Assembly: GCF_021502655.1 (NCBI RefSeq)
Contig: NZ_JAKFFT010000004.1
Coordinates: forward strand, 310,001-374,000
Origin: Dyadobacter sp. CY347
GTDB lineage: Bacteria > Bacteroidota > Bacteroidia > Cytophagales > Spirosomataceae
Reading direction: 5' to 3'
DNA length: 64,000 nucleotides
How positions within the stretch are numbered: position 1 is the first letter of the stretch; the number at the start of each line of letters is the position of its first letter. Of the stretch, positions 35,134-46,139 are shown one piece after another. The position numbers and the translations under genes are program-made. The notes under the pieces are model-generated. The model did no database searches. It saw only the letters and a list, made by a program, of their open reading frames with translations, and was not told the DNA's origin.

Positions 35134-36009
35134 ATGAATGTAAGTAAGCGCTGCCTTGTTTTGTACGCTTTGTTGTTTGGCGTTTTTCTGCATGTTAACA
35201 CAACATTTGCCCAATCTGCCGACAAAAATAAAAAGCCCGTTGTCGTTTTTGTAACGGGTGACCATGAATACAGCGGCGAGGAAACATTGCCGATCATTGC
35301 CGCCGAACTGGAAAAGAATTATGGAATGAAAACCATTGTCCTGAAAGCCTATCCCGGTCCCAACAGTGAGAATGACATTCCAGGTCTGGAAGCGTTGAAG
35401 GATGCCGATCTTGCCGTTTTCTATCTTCGCTGGCGGCAGCTTCCCAAAGAACAACTGGCGCACATTGATGCCTATCTCAAATCAAAAAAGCCATTAATGG
35501 GCTTCCGGACAACCACGCATGCATTCAATTATCCCAAAGGAAATGAAAACGAAAAGTGGAATGCATTCGGGGAATTTGCGCTGAATTCGCCTCCGGGCTG
35601 GGGCGGAGCTGCCAAGCACACCCATTACGGGCACAAAAGCAGCACGGATGTGACAGTCATTCCAGATCAGGCTAAAAACCCGATTCTAACGGGTGTTACC
35701 ACGCCGTTTCATGCAAGATCGTGGTTGTACCGAGTGCTTCCTGATTATCCTACCAAAGGTTCAACATTGCTTTTAATGGGCAAATCTGTTGATCCGGATA
35801 AAGAAGCCGTTGAAAACCCAGTGGCGTGGACCGGAACCAATTCATTCGGCGCAAAAATCTTCATGACCACATTGGGACATCCCGACGATTTTAAGATTGA
35901 ATCGTTCCAAAGGCTGGTAATCAATGCGATACATTGGGAATTGGGTTTGAAGATTCCGAAATGGAAAGGCAAAATGGACATCAATGTGCAGTATAGAGAA
36001 GCAAAATAA
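35134..36009 (+). CDS. exported ThuA-domain protein (trehalose-utilisation-like)
   Basis: The product has 291 residues from the ATG at 35134; the longer reading starts at TTG 35113. A signal peptide ends near TFA-Q. The ThuA fold, a class I glutamine-amidotransferase-like Rossmann domain, is indicated by 'VVVFVTGDHEYSGEETLP', 'LAVFYLRWRQLP', 'LMGFRTTTHAF' and 'HYGHKSSTDVTVIPD'. C-terminal 'FMTTLGHPDDFKIESFQRLVINAIHW' is the usual ThuA ending. Family members are linked genetically to trehalose or other sugar use, often beside oxidoreductases, but their reaction is not settled. The SGNH/dehydrogenase/cytochrome fusion follows 45 bases later, a common pairing in Bacteroidota and Planctomycetota. 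Confidence 0.88.
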   Translation: MNVSKRCLVLYALLFGVFLHVNTTFAQSADKNKKPVVVFVTGDHEYSGEETLPIIAAELEKNYGMKTIVLKAYPGPNSENDIPGLEALKDADLAVFYLRWRQLPKEQLAHIDAYLKSKKPLMGFRTTTHAFNYPKGNENEKWNAFGEFALNSPPGWGGAAKHTHYGHKSSTDVTVIPDQAKNPILTGVTTPFHARSWLYRVLPDYPTKGSTLLLMGKSVDPDKEAVENPVAWTGTNSFGAKIFMTTLGHPDDFKIESFQRLVINAIHWELGLKIPKWKGKMDINVQYREAK

Positions 36010-36054
36010 TTGAATAAAAGATCCTAAATCCCCACTTAAAGTTTATCAACCGAA

Positions 36055-39000
36055 ATGTCTAAACCCAAAAAAATCAGTATCTACACATCGCTCATTGTGT
36101 TCGGACTGATCATTATCGCATTCAGTGCTTTCAAATTCAATCGATCCGCATCATTAACCATCAAAAAAGGCTCCCGCATCGTGCTGCTGGGGAACAATTT
36201 GGGTTCGCGGATGATGAATTACGACAACTTCGAAACCGAATTGCAGGTGCGCTATCCCGAGGAGATGCTTTACATCCGCAACATGTGCGACGGCGGCGAC
36301 ACCCCTGGTTTCAGGCCGCATGCAAGCCGTAACCTGCCGTGGGCGTTTCCGGGAGCTGAGAAATTCCAGACTGAACTGGCCAACCCTTCGCAAAGTGAAG
36401 GACACCTCGACACGCCGGACCAGTGGCTGACGCGCCTGAAAACGGATGTGATCATTGCATTCTTTGGTTATAATGAGTCGTTTCAGGGAAAGGAAGGGCT
36501 TGAAAATTACAAGGCCGAACTGGACGCATTTATCAAACATACATTAAGCCAAAAATACAACGGAGCCGCGGCGCCACAACTGGCTATCGTTTCGCCCATC
36601 GCCTTCGAAGATCTTTCCGCCAAATTTGACCTTCCCAATGGTAAAAAGGAAAATGAAAACCTGGCGCTGTATGCAAATGGCATGAAAGAGATTGCGGCAA
36701 AAAACAATGTGCTTTTTGTGGACGCATTTAATCCTTCAAAACAATGGTATGCCGATAGTAAAGAAGATTTAACCATTGACGGCTCGCAATTGAATGAGGC
36801 CGGTTATAAAAAGCTGGGCGTTCTGCTTGCAGACCAGGTTTTTGGCAAAGCCCCACCAAAAGCAGAAACAAACCGGAAGCTGGTTAAGGATGCTGTGGAC
36901 GAAAAAAACTGGATGTGGCACAACGACTTCAAAATCCCCAACGGCGTTCACGTTTATGGCCGTCGTTACAATCCTTTCGGTCCTGATAATTATCCTGCTG
37001 AAATCGAGAAAATCCGCGAAATGACCGATATTCGGGATAAAGCCATTTGGATGGCGGCGTCAAAAGGCCAGAAAACGGACCTTGCAGCGGCAGATAAAAA
37101 CACAAAACCACTGCCTCCCGTCAAGACGAATTTCAACCCTGAAAAGAACGGAAGCCTTGAATATTTGTATGGAAAGGATGCGCTGGCCAAGCTGAAAGTG
37201 CCGGAAGGTTATAAAATCGAGCTTTTTGCTTCGGAAGAGGAATTCCCCGATCTCGCAAAGCCTATGCAAATGTCATTTGACAACAAAGGCCGCCTGTGGA
37301 TCGCAACCATGCCGAGTTACCCGCATTATAAGCCGGGAGATTCCAAACCGAACGACAAGATCATTATCCTGGAAGATACCAATGGTGACGGAAAGGCGGA
37401 TAAGCAAACCGTTTTCGCGGATAAGCTGCATTTACCACTCGGATTCGAAATCGCTCCCGAAGGCGTTTACGTTTCGCAGGGAACGAACTTGAAATTATTC
37501 ACAGATACGAATGGTGATGACAAAGCAGATAAAAGCGAAATCCTGCTGAGCGGATTCGACGACCACGACACGCACCACAACAGCCACGCATTCACGGTGG
37601 ACCCTTCGGGCGCTATTTATTCAGGCGAAGGCGTGTTTTTGCATACCAATGTTGAAACTTCTTACGGGCCGGTGAGGGCAACGAATGGTGGGTTTTACAG
37701 ATACGCACCACAACTCAGGAAACTGGAACGAACTGCGCAGCTTTCGATCCCTAACCCCTGGGGAATTGCATTTGATGACTGGGGACAGCCATTTTTTGCT
37801 GAAACGTCCAGTCCGGACGTGCGCTGGATGATGCCGGGCTCTATTTTGCCCCGCTATGGAGAAGCCAATCATAAATCGGTTCAGCTGATCGAAGAAAAAC
37901 ACAGGGTAAGGCCTACTTCCGGACTAGAATTCGTTTCCAGCCGCCACTTCCCGGACGAGTTGCAGGGCGACTTCCTCATCAACAACACTATTGGTTTTCT
38001 TGGAACAAAAGAGCATACATTAAAGGATGACGGCACAGGCTACAAAAGCACGCACCGGATGGACCTCATTGTGAGCGAAGACCGCAACTTCCGGCCTGTG
38101 GACATGGAATTTGCGCCAGACGGCTCTCTTTATCTGATCGACTGGCACAATATCCTGATCGGTCACATGCAGCACAACGCCCGCGATCCCTTGCGCGATC
38201 ACTCGCACGGCCGCGTTTATCGTGTTACGTATCCTTCGCGGCCATTGGTAACGCCTGCAAAAGTGGACGGGGCAAGCATTGATGTGCTCTTGGAAAACCT
38301 GAAATTACCTGAATACCGCACGCGTTACAGGACCAGACGCGAATTGAGAGGCCGCAATGCTTCGGAAGTGCTGCCGAAAATCACTAAATGGGTTGCAGGA
38401 CTCGACAAAAATGACCCAGGATATGAGCATCATTTGTTAGAGGCGCTTTGGGTAACCTGGGGACTGAATAAAGTGGACCAAAAGTTGTTGAAGCAGGTTT
38501 TGAAAGCAAAAGATTACCACGCGCGTGCCGCAGCTGTACAAGTGGTGCGTTACACAGGGCATCAGGTTCCCGATCAGGCAGAACTGCTGATGCAGGCCGC
38601 ACGGGACGAAAACAGCCGGGTAAGGCTGGTTGCGATCGTGGCTGCTTCCTGGATTCCCAAAGAAAAAGGCCTTGCTGTGCTTGCAGAGGCGAAAAAGTTA
38701 CCACTCGATGACTGGACGATCCACGCTTACGAAGGCGCTTTGGCGCATTTAAATGGCGTGAATATGAAACAGGAAAAACAGGAAGTCACGCAATCGGCAC
38801 TGAAAGGCAAAGCGCTCGAATTGTATACATTGGGAAAAACCATTTATGCAAAAGAAGGATATTGCTCAACCTGCCACCAGCCTGACGGAAAAGGGCTTAC
38901 GGCTTCCGGATTCCCGCCTTTAACAGGCAACAACTGGGTGCTCGGCAGTGACGAACGCCTTATCAAGCTGGTTTTGAAGGGATTACTCGGACCGATTGAG

Positions 39001-39228
39001 GTCAACGGACAGAAATATCCAGGGCAGGTGCCGATGACCCCGTTCGCCGGCTTGCTGAATGATGATGAGATGGCGGCGGTGCTTACTTATGTCCGGAATT
39101 CATTTGGAAACAAGGGCCCCGCAATCATGCCTGAAAAAGTAAAGCAGGTGAGGGCGGCAACGGAAAGCAAAAAGGATTTCTATTCTCCCGAACAATTGCT
39201 CAAAGAGCATCCGCTTGAAAAGATGTAA
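36055..39228 (+). CDS. fusion of SGNH-like, membrane-bound dehydrogenase-type propeller, HEAT-like and cytochrome c domains
   Basis: The product has 1057 residues. An N-terminal signal anchor (about 9-28) is followed by an SGNH/GDSL-hydrolase-like domain (about 38-270). A beta-propeller of the PVC-type membrane-bound dehydrogenase family comes next (about 370-730, starting 'LKVPEGYKIELFASEE'), with 'DTNGDGKAD' and 'DTNGDDKAD' calcium-type loops. HEAT-like helical repeats occupy about 745-900. A C-terminal cytochrome c domain has heme motif C937-S-T-C940-H941 and a probable distal Met in 'GQVPMTPF'. In the SGNH-like part the expected nucleophile position reads G46-N47-N48, and the D-x-x-H motif reads D242-G-S-Q245, so the Ser and His are not in their usual places. 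It is periplasmic and presumably passes electrons from an oxidised sugar or alcohol. It is transcribed with the ThuA gene. Confidence 0.87.
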   Translation: MSKPKKISIYTSLIVFGLIIIAFSAFKFNRSASLTIKKGSRIVLLGNNLGSRMMNYDNFETELQVRYPEEMLYIRNMCDGGDTPGFRPHASRNLPWAFPGAEKFQTELANPSQSEGHLDTPDQWLTRLKTDVIIAFFGYNESFQGKEGLENYKAELDAFIKHTLSQKYNGAAAPQLAIVSPIAFEDLSAKFDLPNGKKENENLALYANGMKEIAAKNNVLFVDAFNPSKQWYADSKEDLTIDGSQLNEAGYKKLGVLLADQVFGKAPPKAETNRKLVKDAVDEKNWMWHNDFKIPNGVHVYGRRYNPFGPDNYPAEIEKIREMTDIRDKAIWMAASKGQKTDLAAADKNTKPLPPVKTNFNPEKNGSLEYLYGKDALAKLKVPEGYKIELFASEEEFPDLAKPMQMSFDNKGRLWIATMPSYPHYKPGDSKPNDKIIILEDTNGDGKADKQTVFADKLHLPLGFEIAPEGVYVSQGTNLKLFTDTNGDDKADKSEILLSGFDDHDTHHNSHAFTVDPSGAIYSGEGVFLHTNVETSYGPVRATNGGFYRYAPQLRKLERTAQLSIPNPWGIAFDDWGQPFFAETSSPDVRWMMPGSILPRYGEANHKSVQLIEEKHRVRPTSGLEFVSSRHFPDELQGDFLINNTIGFLGTKEHTLKDDGTGYKSTHRMDLIVSEDRNFRPVDMEFAPDGSLYLIDWHNILIGHMQHNARDPLRDHSHGRVYRVTYPSRPLVTPAKVDGASIDVLLENLKLPEYRTRYRTRRELRGRNASEVLPKITKWVAGLDKNDPGYEHHLLEALWVTWGLNKVDQKLLKQVLKAKDYHARAAAVQVVRYTGHQVPDQAELLMQAARDENSRVRLVAIVAASWIPKEKGLAVLAEAKKLPLDDWTIHAYEGALAHLNGVNMKQEKQEVTQSALKGKALELYTLGKTIYAKEGYCSTCHQPDGKGLTASGFPPLTGNNWVLGSDERLIKLVLKGLLGPIEVNGQKYPGQVPMTPFAGLLNDDEMAAVLTYVRNSFGNKGPAIMPEKVKQVRAATESKKDFYSPEQLLKEHPLEKM

Positions 39229-39249
39229 GTGGCATTTAACGATACTGAG

Positions 39250-39285
39250 AGGCTATTTTCCAGAAATGGGGAATAGCCTTTTTTT
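39250..39285 (+). terminator. intrinsic terminator after the cytochrome fusion gene
   Basis: AGGCTATTTTCC (39250-39261) pairs with GGGGAATAGCCT (39268-39279) through two G-U pairs. A run of seven T follows (39279-39285). Confidence 0.85.
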
Positions 39286-39439
39286 ATGCACTAGTCTCTA
39301 CACCGCTCATTCGCGGGCTAATCTTTATAGTATTATTTCATTTTTAATATTAAAAAAAGGATAAAAGACAGGTGCTATTTTGTAGAATTCTTTATATTTA
39401 AAATTCAAATAATTTGTAACTGGTAGTGATTTGAAAAAA

Positions 39440-41992
39440 ATGAAAAAACGTGTATTCGTAAAATGGCAGATTAGTACGCTTTTCTTTTCCTTCTCCCTTT
39501 TTATCTCCCCGCTTGATTCGTCAGCACAGCAGCCCCGCTATTTCGCGGTTTCCATGGTCAATGAAAATGACAATGCATCTTTGCCGACCATCCAGGCGGC
39601 CAGGGACATTGGCTTTAATGCTGTGGCGCTAACCGTGCAATGGGGAACAATTGAGGGAAAGATTGCAAGAATCCTGAAAGCTGAGAACGGGGCTAATTAC
39701 AATGTGTGGCAACAGTATGACGACCAGATTTCGCTGGCCACAAGTCTGGGGATGAAGATAGCGCTCAACATTGCGGTCAGCACCGGTGATGATGTCACCA
39801 ACAGCATTTCCGACCGTTATGGTGTGGATACAGGTGATGGCTGGAAAAAAGAGGAGCGGATGCTGGTGGTCAATTATGATGGACAGGAAGCCGTTTTTCA
39901 AAAACAAGGTGGCCCTATACGGCCGAATATTAACCTGCAATTTGTGATGACCTCGCTGGCTGCACAATCCACGCGTGACCGCATTTCTGGATTTGCAACA
40001 AAGGTTATGCAGCGTTATAAATATTTGCAGGACCAGGGTAACTTGTTGTACGTGAATCTGATATATTCACGACAGGGTGAAGGCGAGTTTGATATGGGCT
40101 CTACGAAATATCATTATGAGCAGCAGCTGGATATGGTTAACGCGCTGACGGATTACTCGCAGCCCATGACCAACGCATACAGAAACTGGCTGAAAGGGAA
40201 ATATGGACACATCGAATATCTGAATGCTGCCTGGGGGACCAATCATTCGTCATTTGATAACGTTTCACCGAAAAGGCCTTCCGGGTCCACATTCACCGGC
40301 CCGGACGGAACAGACTGGTTTGCATTCCGGACGCTGGTTTTGAAGGAGGCCAACAATTTGTTTAAAAATGCGGTTAAGGGCGTAAGTCCAGGCACAAAAG
40401 TGATCACACACCACGGGTCGGTTTACGACAAAATTTCCCGGTCGCGGGGCACACTTCAGTTCAATGAAATCGGTGCGGACCTGGATGGTATCAAGATTAA
40501 TGATGAAGTGTATTACGACCACCGATTCGCAATAGATCTGGTGCGGTCAAACCTGCCGGGGAAACTCTACGTGAACGAAGCGGCATATGTGACGGGAATG
40601 GAATCGGTAGAAAGCATTACAACGGAAAGCTTTACACACGGCGCTCATGTGGTAACCATGTTTTATCTCGAAAATGCCTTGAAGTCCCCCAGTGCGGTTA
40701 CTGCATTGAAAACGCTCGCTTCCAATTGGGTAACGAACAAGACTGTGATCAGTCCTGCACCCAGCAATTCAAACACATTCACATTGTCCAGCATGATCGA
40801 CAGTGACGGTTGCCGTACCGTACGCGACACTTATTGGAACGATTGCGAGGCTTACATCAGATGGAGAAGCACCTTTGACAATGGCGGGGGACGTCCTATT
40901 AACTTCACCATGCAAAATGATGTGGTGAAGCCGGGCTGCTTTTATAAAGATTTATCACTCGCCGACAACGGGCAGCAGTCCGCCTCAATCATTCCGGATG
41001 GGAAATTTGTCCACTTAACAGACGCAAATTGCAAGCTGATCTCCACCGTTAAAGGCTCTGGCGGAAGCACCAACTTTACGGCGAAAGTCGACATTGACGC
41101 GCAAGTGAATTCACATGATGGGCAGCCTTACGTACAGCGCCATTTCAAACTGACTCCGGGCGGTACGAACCCTACCAATGCCAACATTACATTGTATGTC
41201 AGCCAGGAAGAACTTAGTGCTTTCAATGCAGTGAGTACGGTGAAGCTGCCACGGAACACAACAGATTCCGACAGATTCCGGGCGAATCTCAGGATCCTGC
41301 AATGGCATGGCGACATGAAACCCGGCGACCCGGATGTTACCATTGATCCGAACGACGATGACATTCAATGGGATGCAACACTTAACCTTTGGAGGATCAG
41401 ATTTAATGTAGACGGCTTTTCAACATTCTACATCTCTGCACATAATGCGGCCCCATTGCCGGTAACGCTTGTGAATTTCAGTGGGAAAAGAGCGGAAAAT
41501 GCGGTTTCGCTTCACTGGCAGACTTCCGAGGAAACCAACAGCGATCATTTCGAGATCGAGCACGGTCTGGACGGTAAGCAGTGGACAAAAATCGGAGAAG
41601 TGGACGCGTCGGCAGAAAGCAAGATTTTGAAAGATTACAATTTTACCCATTCATATCCGTCGAACGGCGAAAACCTGTATCGTCTGAAAATGGTGGATCA
41701 GGATAACACATTTGCCTATTCCCGGATCATTTCCGCTGGATTTGACAATGCTGAGAAACTAATGCTTTATCCGAATCCTGTCACTTCGGGCACCATTTTC
41801 CTGCAATATTCGGGCACTGCGCCCACAGTCACACTCACTGATATTACCGGAAGGGCTGTTCCGGTAACCACCGAAAAAACCAGCCCCGTCCAGTTGAATG
41901 TGCAGGCAAAAACCCGGTTAATGCCTGGTTTGTACATTCTGAGTGCGGATTACGGCACCAGGCAAGTCCGGTATAAAGTGGTTGTGAATTGA
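39440..41992 (+). CDS. T9SS-exported TIM-barrel protein, glycoside-hydrolase-like
   Basis: The product has 850 residues from the ATG at 39440; the longer reading uses a TTG three codons earlier. A signal peptide ends near SSA-Q. Residues about 35-420 look like a (beta/alpha)8 barrel of the GH42/GH5 type: 'AARDIGFNAVALTVQWGTIEG' near the first strands, 'NLIYSRQGEGEFDMG' where the acid/base Glu would be, and 'KLYVNEAAY' where a nucleophile Glu would be. Two beta-rich regions follow (about 430-670). A fibronectin-like 'LPVTLVNFSGKRAENAVSLHW' linker (about 671-691) and a type A T9SS sorting domain ('LYPNPVTSG' to 'YKVVVN') close the protein. Export across the outer membrane by T9SS is therefore expected. 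The exact glycoside hydrolase family is not assignable by eye, and the catalytic residues are inferred from position only. Confidence 0.75.
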   Translation: MKKRVFVKWQISTLFFSFSLFISPLDSSAQQPRYFAVSMVNENDNASLPTIQAARDIGFNAVALTVQWGTIEGKIARILKAENGANYNVWQQYDDQISLATSLGMKIALNIAVSTGDDVTNSISDRYGVDTGDGWKKEERMLVVNYDGQEAVFQKQGGPIRPNINLQFVMTSLAAQSTRDRISGFATKVMQRYKYLQDQGNLLYVNLIYSRQGEGEFDMGSTKYHYEQQLDMVNALTDYSQPMTNAYRNWLKGKYGHIEYLNAAWGTNHSSFDNVSPKRPSGSTFTGPDGTDWFAFRTLVLKEANNLFKNAVKGVSPGTKVITHHGSVYDKISRSRGTLQFNEIGADLDGIKINDEVYYDHRFAIDLVRSNLPGKLYVNEAAYVTGMESVESITTESFTHGAHVVTMFYLENALKSPSAVTALKTLASNWVTNKTVISPAPSNSNTFTLSSMIDSDGCRTVRDTYWNDCEAYIRWRSTFDNGGGRPINFTMQNDVVKPGCFYKDLSLADNGQQSASIIPDGKFVHLTDANCKLISTVKGSGGSTNFTAKVDIDAQVNSHDGQPYVQRHFKLTPGGTNPTNANITLYVSQEELSAFNAVSTVKLPRNTTDSDRFRANLRILQWHGDMKPGDPDVTIDPNDDDIQWDATLNLWRIRFNVDGFSTFYISAHNAAPLPVTLVNFSGKRAENAVSLHWQTSEETNSDHFEIEHGLDGKQWTKIGEVDASAESKILKDYNFTHSYPSNGENLYRLKMVDQDNTFAYSRIISAGFDNAEKLMLYPNPVTSGTIFLQYSGTAPTVTLTDITGRAVPVTTEKTSPVQLNVQAKTRLMPGLYILSADYGTRQVRYKVVVN

Positions 41993-42019
41993 TAACAGGA
42001 ACCATTTGAAATCATTAGG

Positions 42020-42045
42020 AGCGGGCAACATGCCCGCTCTTTTTT
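42020..42045 (+). terminator. intrinsic terminator after the T9SS cargo gene
   Basis: AGCGGGCA (42020-42027) and TGCCCGCT (42031-42038) form a tight stem with a three-base loop, followed by CTTTTTT. Confidence 0.85.
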
Positions 42046-42196
42046 GTGCTCCGCTCAACCGATTGCGACATTCGCCTGCCGGTAAAAAAGCAGATGAAAT
42101 TTACGAATCCGGTTTTAATGGCTTAGTTTTGAATTGATAAATGCCGGGGTTTAAAAAAAATCAGGGCTACACAATTCAATTCACTTTCCGGTTATT

Positions 42197-43897
42197 ATGA
42201 AGTCACGATTTCTCTCGGGTGTCGTTATATGCTTGGTTATTCTTGTATACTTATTTTACAATTTTTATTACTCCGTCAACTTTCCCTACCAGGACGATTT
42301 TCTACTAATCCAGTTTATTGAGGTTGTTTCCCAGGGAGGGCTTGGTTTTTCCGGACTGATCACAGAGCTTTTCCGCACATTCAACGACCATAAAGCGGTG
42401 GTGCCGAGGCTGATTGCCCTCATTGAATACACCATGACGGGCCAGCTTAACTTCCGCTTTTATATAGCCCTTGTTTCGATTAATGTAACATTCATTTTCT
42501 ATTTCATTTATCTCCAATACAAGAAGACCAGGCTGCCGCTTTACTATTTCATTCCTGCCGCTTTTCTTTATTTCCAGCCACTTTATTACGATGTCTCAGG
42601 CTGGGCGCTGAACGGAATGCAGCATTCATTTTTGACCGCATTCACTGTCAGCGCCATTATACTGGCTTCCCGCCGCACCAATATGTCGCTTTACGGCGCG
42701 ATGATCTGTTGTTTCCTTGCCACTTTTACGCACGGGAACGGCATTCTGTCATTTCCTGCAATCATATTTTACTTCCTGTGTTTCAAAGACTTCAAGCGGG
42801 CTATCATTACGGGCGGGTTTATGGTCCTATGCCTGGTGATTTATCTTGCAGGTTATGAATCTGGTCAGGCTGTTAGCTTGCCCAAGGACCTGGGTGTGTT
42901 TTTCTCGTCCCTTTTCGGATTTATTGGCTCTGCTATGTCACTGTGGGCGTTTCCCGAATTACTTTCGGCGATTTGGGGCGCTGTTATTGTTGCGTTTATG
43001 GTATACATTGTTTGGCGGGTTGCCGCGATATATTTCAATAAACCGGTCAACATTAAACCCGGTACGGCGGAGTTGCTCGCATTGTTCGCATTCATTTTTA
43101 TAACGAGTCTGGTGATTGCGCTTTTCCGATCGTGGGCGGGCAGCACGATTGCGAGCCGGTTCCAGATCTATGCGTCGCTATCAACCGTGATGTTTTACAT
43201 TCTGCTGCTGGATTACAGCTCATTCTTTCGGAGGAAAGCGGTTTTTTACAGCATTACGGCATTCAGTATCTTTTACTGCGTTTATTCCTATTATAAATTC
43301 ACAGGCACGGTTGCCGTAAAAAGGACAACCTATCTGGCAGATGTGTACAACTGGAAAACAAACCGCAACATGTTTTCGGTTGAAAAGACCATCATTAGAA
43401 ACGGCAGCTTCTATCTGATCCCGGGCTACGAAAAAGGATTTTTTCATTTACCAAAACCCATCGTCGAGCGCGATCAGCTGGATTCCATGTTCAATGCCAA
43501 TGCTACGGCTGCACGAAATTACGCGCTTTACGTGGAGGACTGGGACATTGAAAGGGTTATCCGGGACGGCGTCGAACACCTTACTGCCTACTTCGTGGCA
43601 AGCAATGCGCTTCCCGAAAGAAAAGGACTTGCCGGCGACCGCTTTTTGGTTTTAAGAGACCAGAAAACAGGAGTCATACACCTGCTGAGCGCAAACCCGA
43701 AAATTGACGCCCGAAAGGAGATTGTTACCAAAATGCATTATTACAAAGCGGGTTTCAACACTTTCCTGAGGGAGGACGACCTTGTCCCCGGAACCTACGA
43801 TATGGGGATTCTGGATGTTAGCAACAATGGTGAAAAGGTGTTTTACAAATTAGATAAATCCCTTTTTGCATCTGGCTCCGCATATAGCCTGAAATAG
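42197..43897 (+). CDS. polytopic membrane protein, GT-C-like
   Basis: The product has 566 residues. About ten hydrophobic spans occupy residues 5-370, and a soluble C-terminal domain of about 190 residues follows. The first extracytoplasmic loop carries 'NFPYQDDFLLIQF' (about 28-40), an acidic pair in the place where GT-C glycosyltransferases keep their catalytic acid. 'FTHGNGILSFPA' (about 177-188) is a loop also seen in such proteins. Family-level identity is uncertain; lipid-linked sugar transfer to an envelope glycan or protein is a reasonable guess. It stands alone between a terminator and gyrB. Confidence 0.7.
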   Translation: MKSRFLSGVVICLVILVYLFYNFYYSVNFPYQDDFLLIQFIEVVSQGGLGFSGLITELFRTFNDHKAVVPRLIALIEYTMTGQLNFRFYIALVSINVTFIFYFIYLQYKKTRLPLYYFIPAAFLYFQPLYYDVSGWALNGMQHSFLTAFTVSAIILASRRTNMSLYGAMICCFLATFTHGNGILSFPAIIFYFLCFKDFKRAIITGGFMVLCLVIYLAGYESGQAVSLPKDLGVFFSSLFGFIGSAMSLWAFPELLSAIWGAVIVAFMVYIVWRVAAIYFNKPVNIKPGTAELLALFAFIFITSLVIALFRSWAGSTIASRFQIYASLSTVMFYILLLDYSSFFRRKAVFYSITAFSIFYCVYSYYKFTGTVAVKRTTYLADVYNWKTNRNMFSVEKTIIRNGSFYLIPGYEKGFFHLPKPIVERDQLDSMFNANATAARNYALYVEDWDIERVIRDGVEHLTAYFVASNALPERKGLAGDRFLVLRDQKTGVIHLLSANPKIDARKEIVTKMHYYKAGFNTFLREDDLVPGTYDMGILDVSNNGEKVFYKLDKSLFASGSAYSLK

Positions 43898-43978
43898 TAT
43901 TTCTGATGTGCTCCCAATGTTTTTTCTACTAGGTTAGACGGTAAAAAAATCGTATCTTTACGGGCTTAAAAAGCCTGA

Positions 43979-45970
<1,992 letters not shown>

Positions 45971-45992
45971 CTTTTGACCCCGATAAGTTTTG

Positions 45993-46034
45993 GAAACGGA
46001 TGGCTGTCAATCGCAGCCATCCGTTTCTGTTTTT
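45993..46034 (+). terminator. intrinsic terminator after gyrB
   Basis: GAAACGGATGGCTG (45993-46006) is exactly complementary to CAGCCATCCGTTTC (46014-46027), with a seven-base loop. TGTTTTTT follows. Confidence 0.9.
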
Positions 46035-46139
46035 TGGACTAAAATTTAACAGAAAGTTCATGTAGCGAGAAACATTAGATTCTTAGATTCGTTGAATTTT
46101 TAATTGCCATTTCAAACACAACCCTTAAAGAATTCAAAT

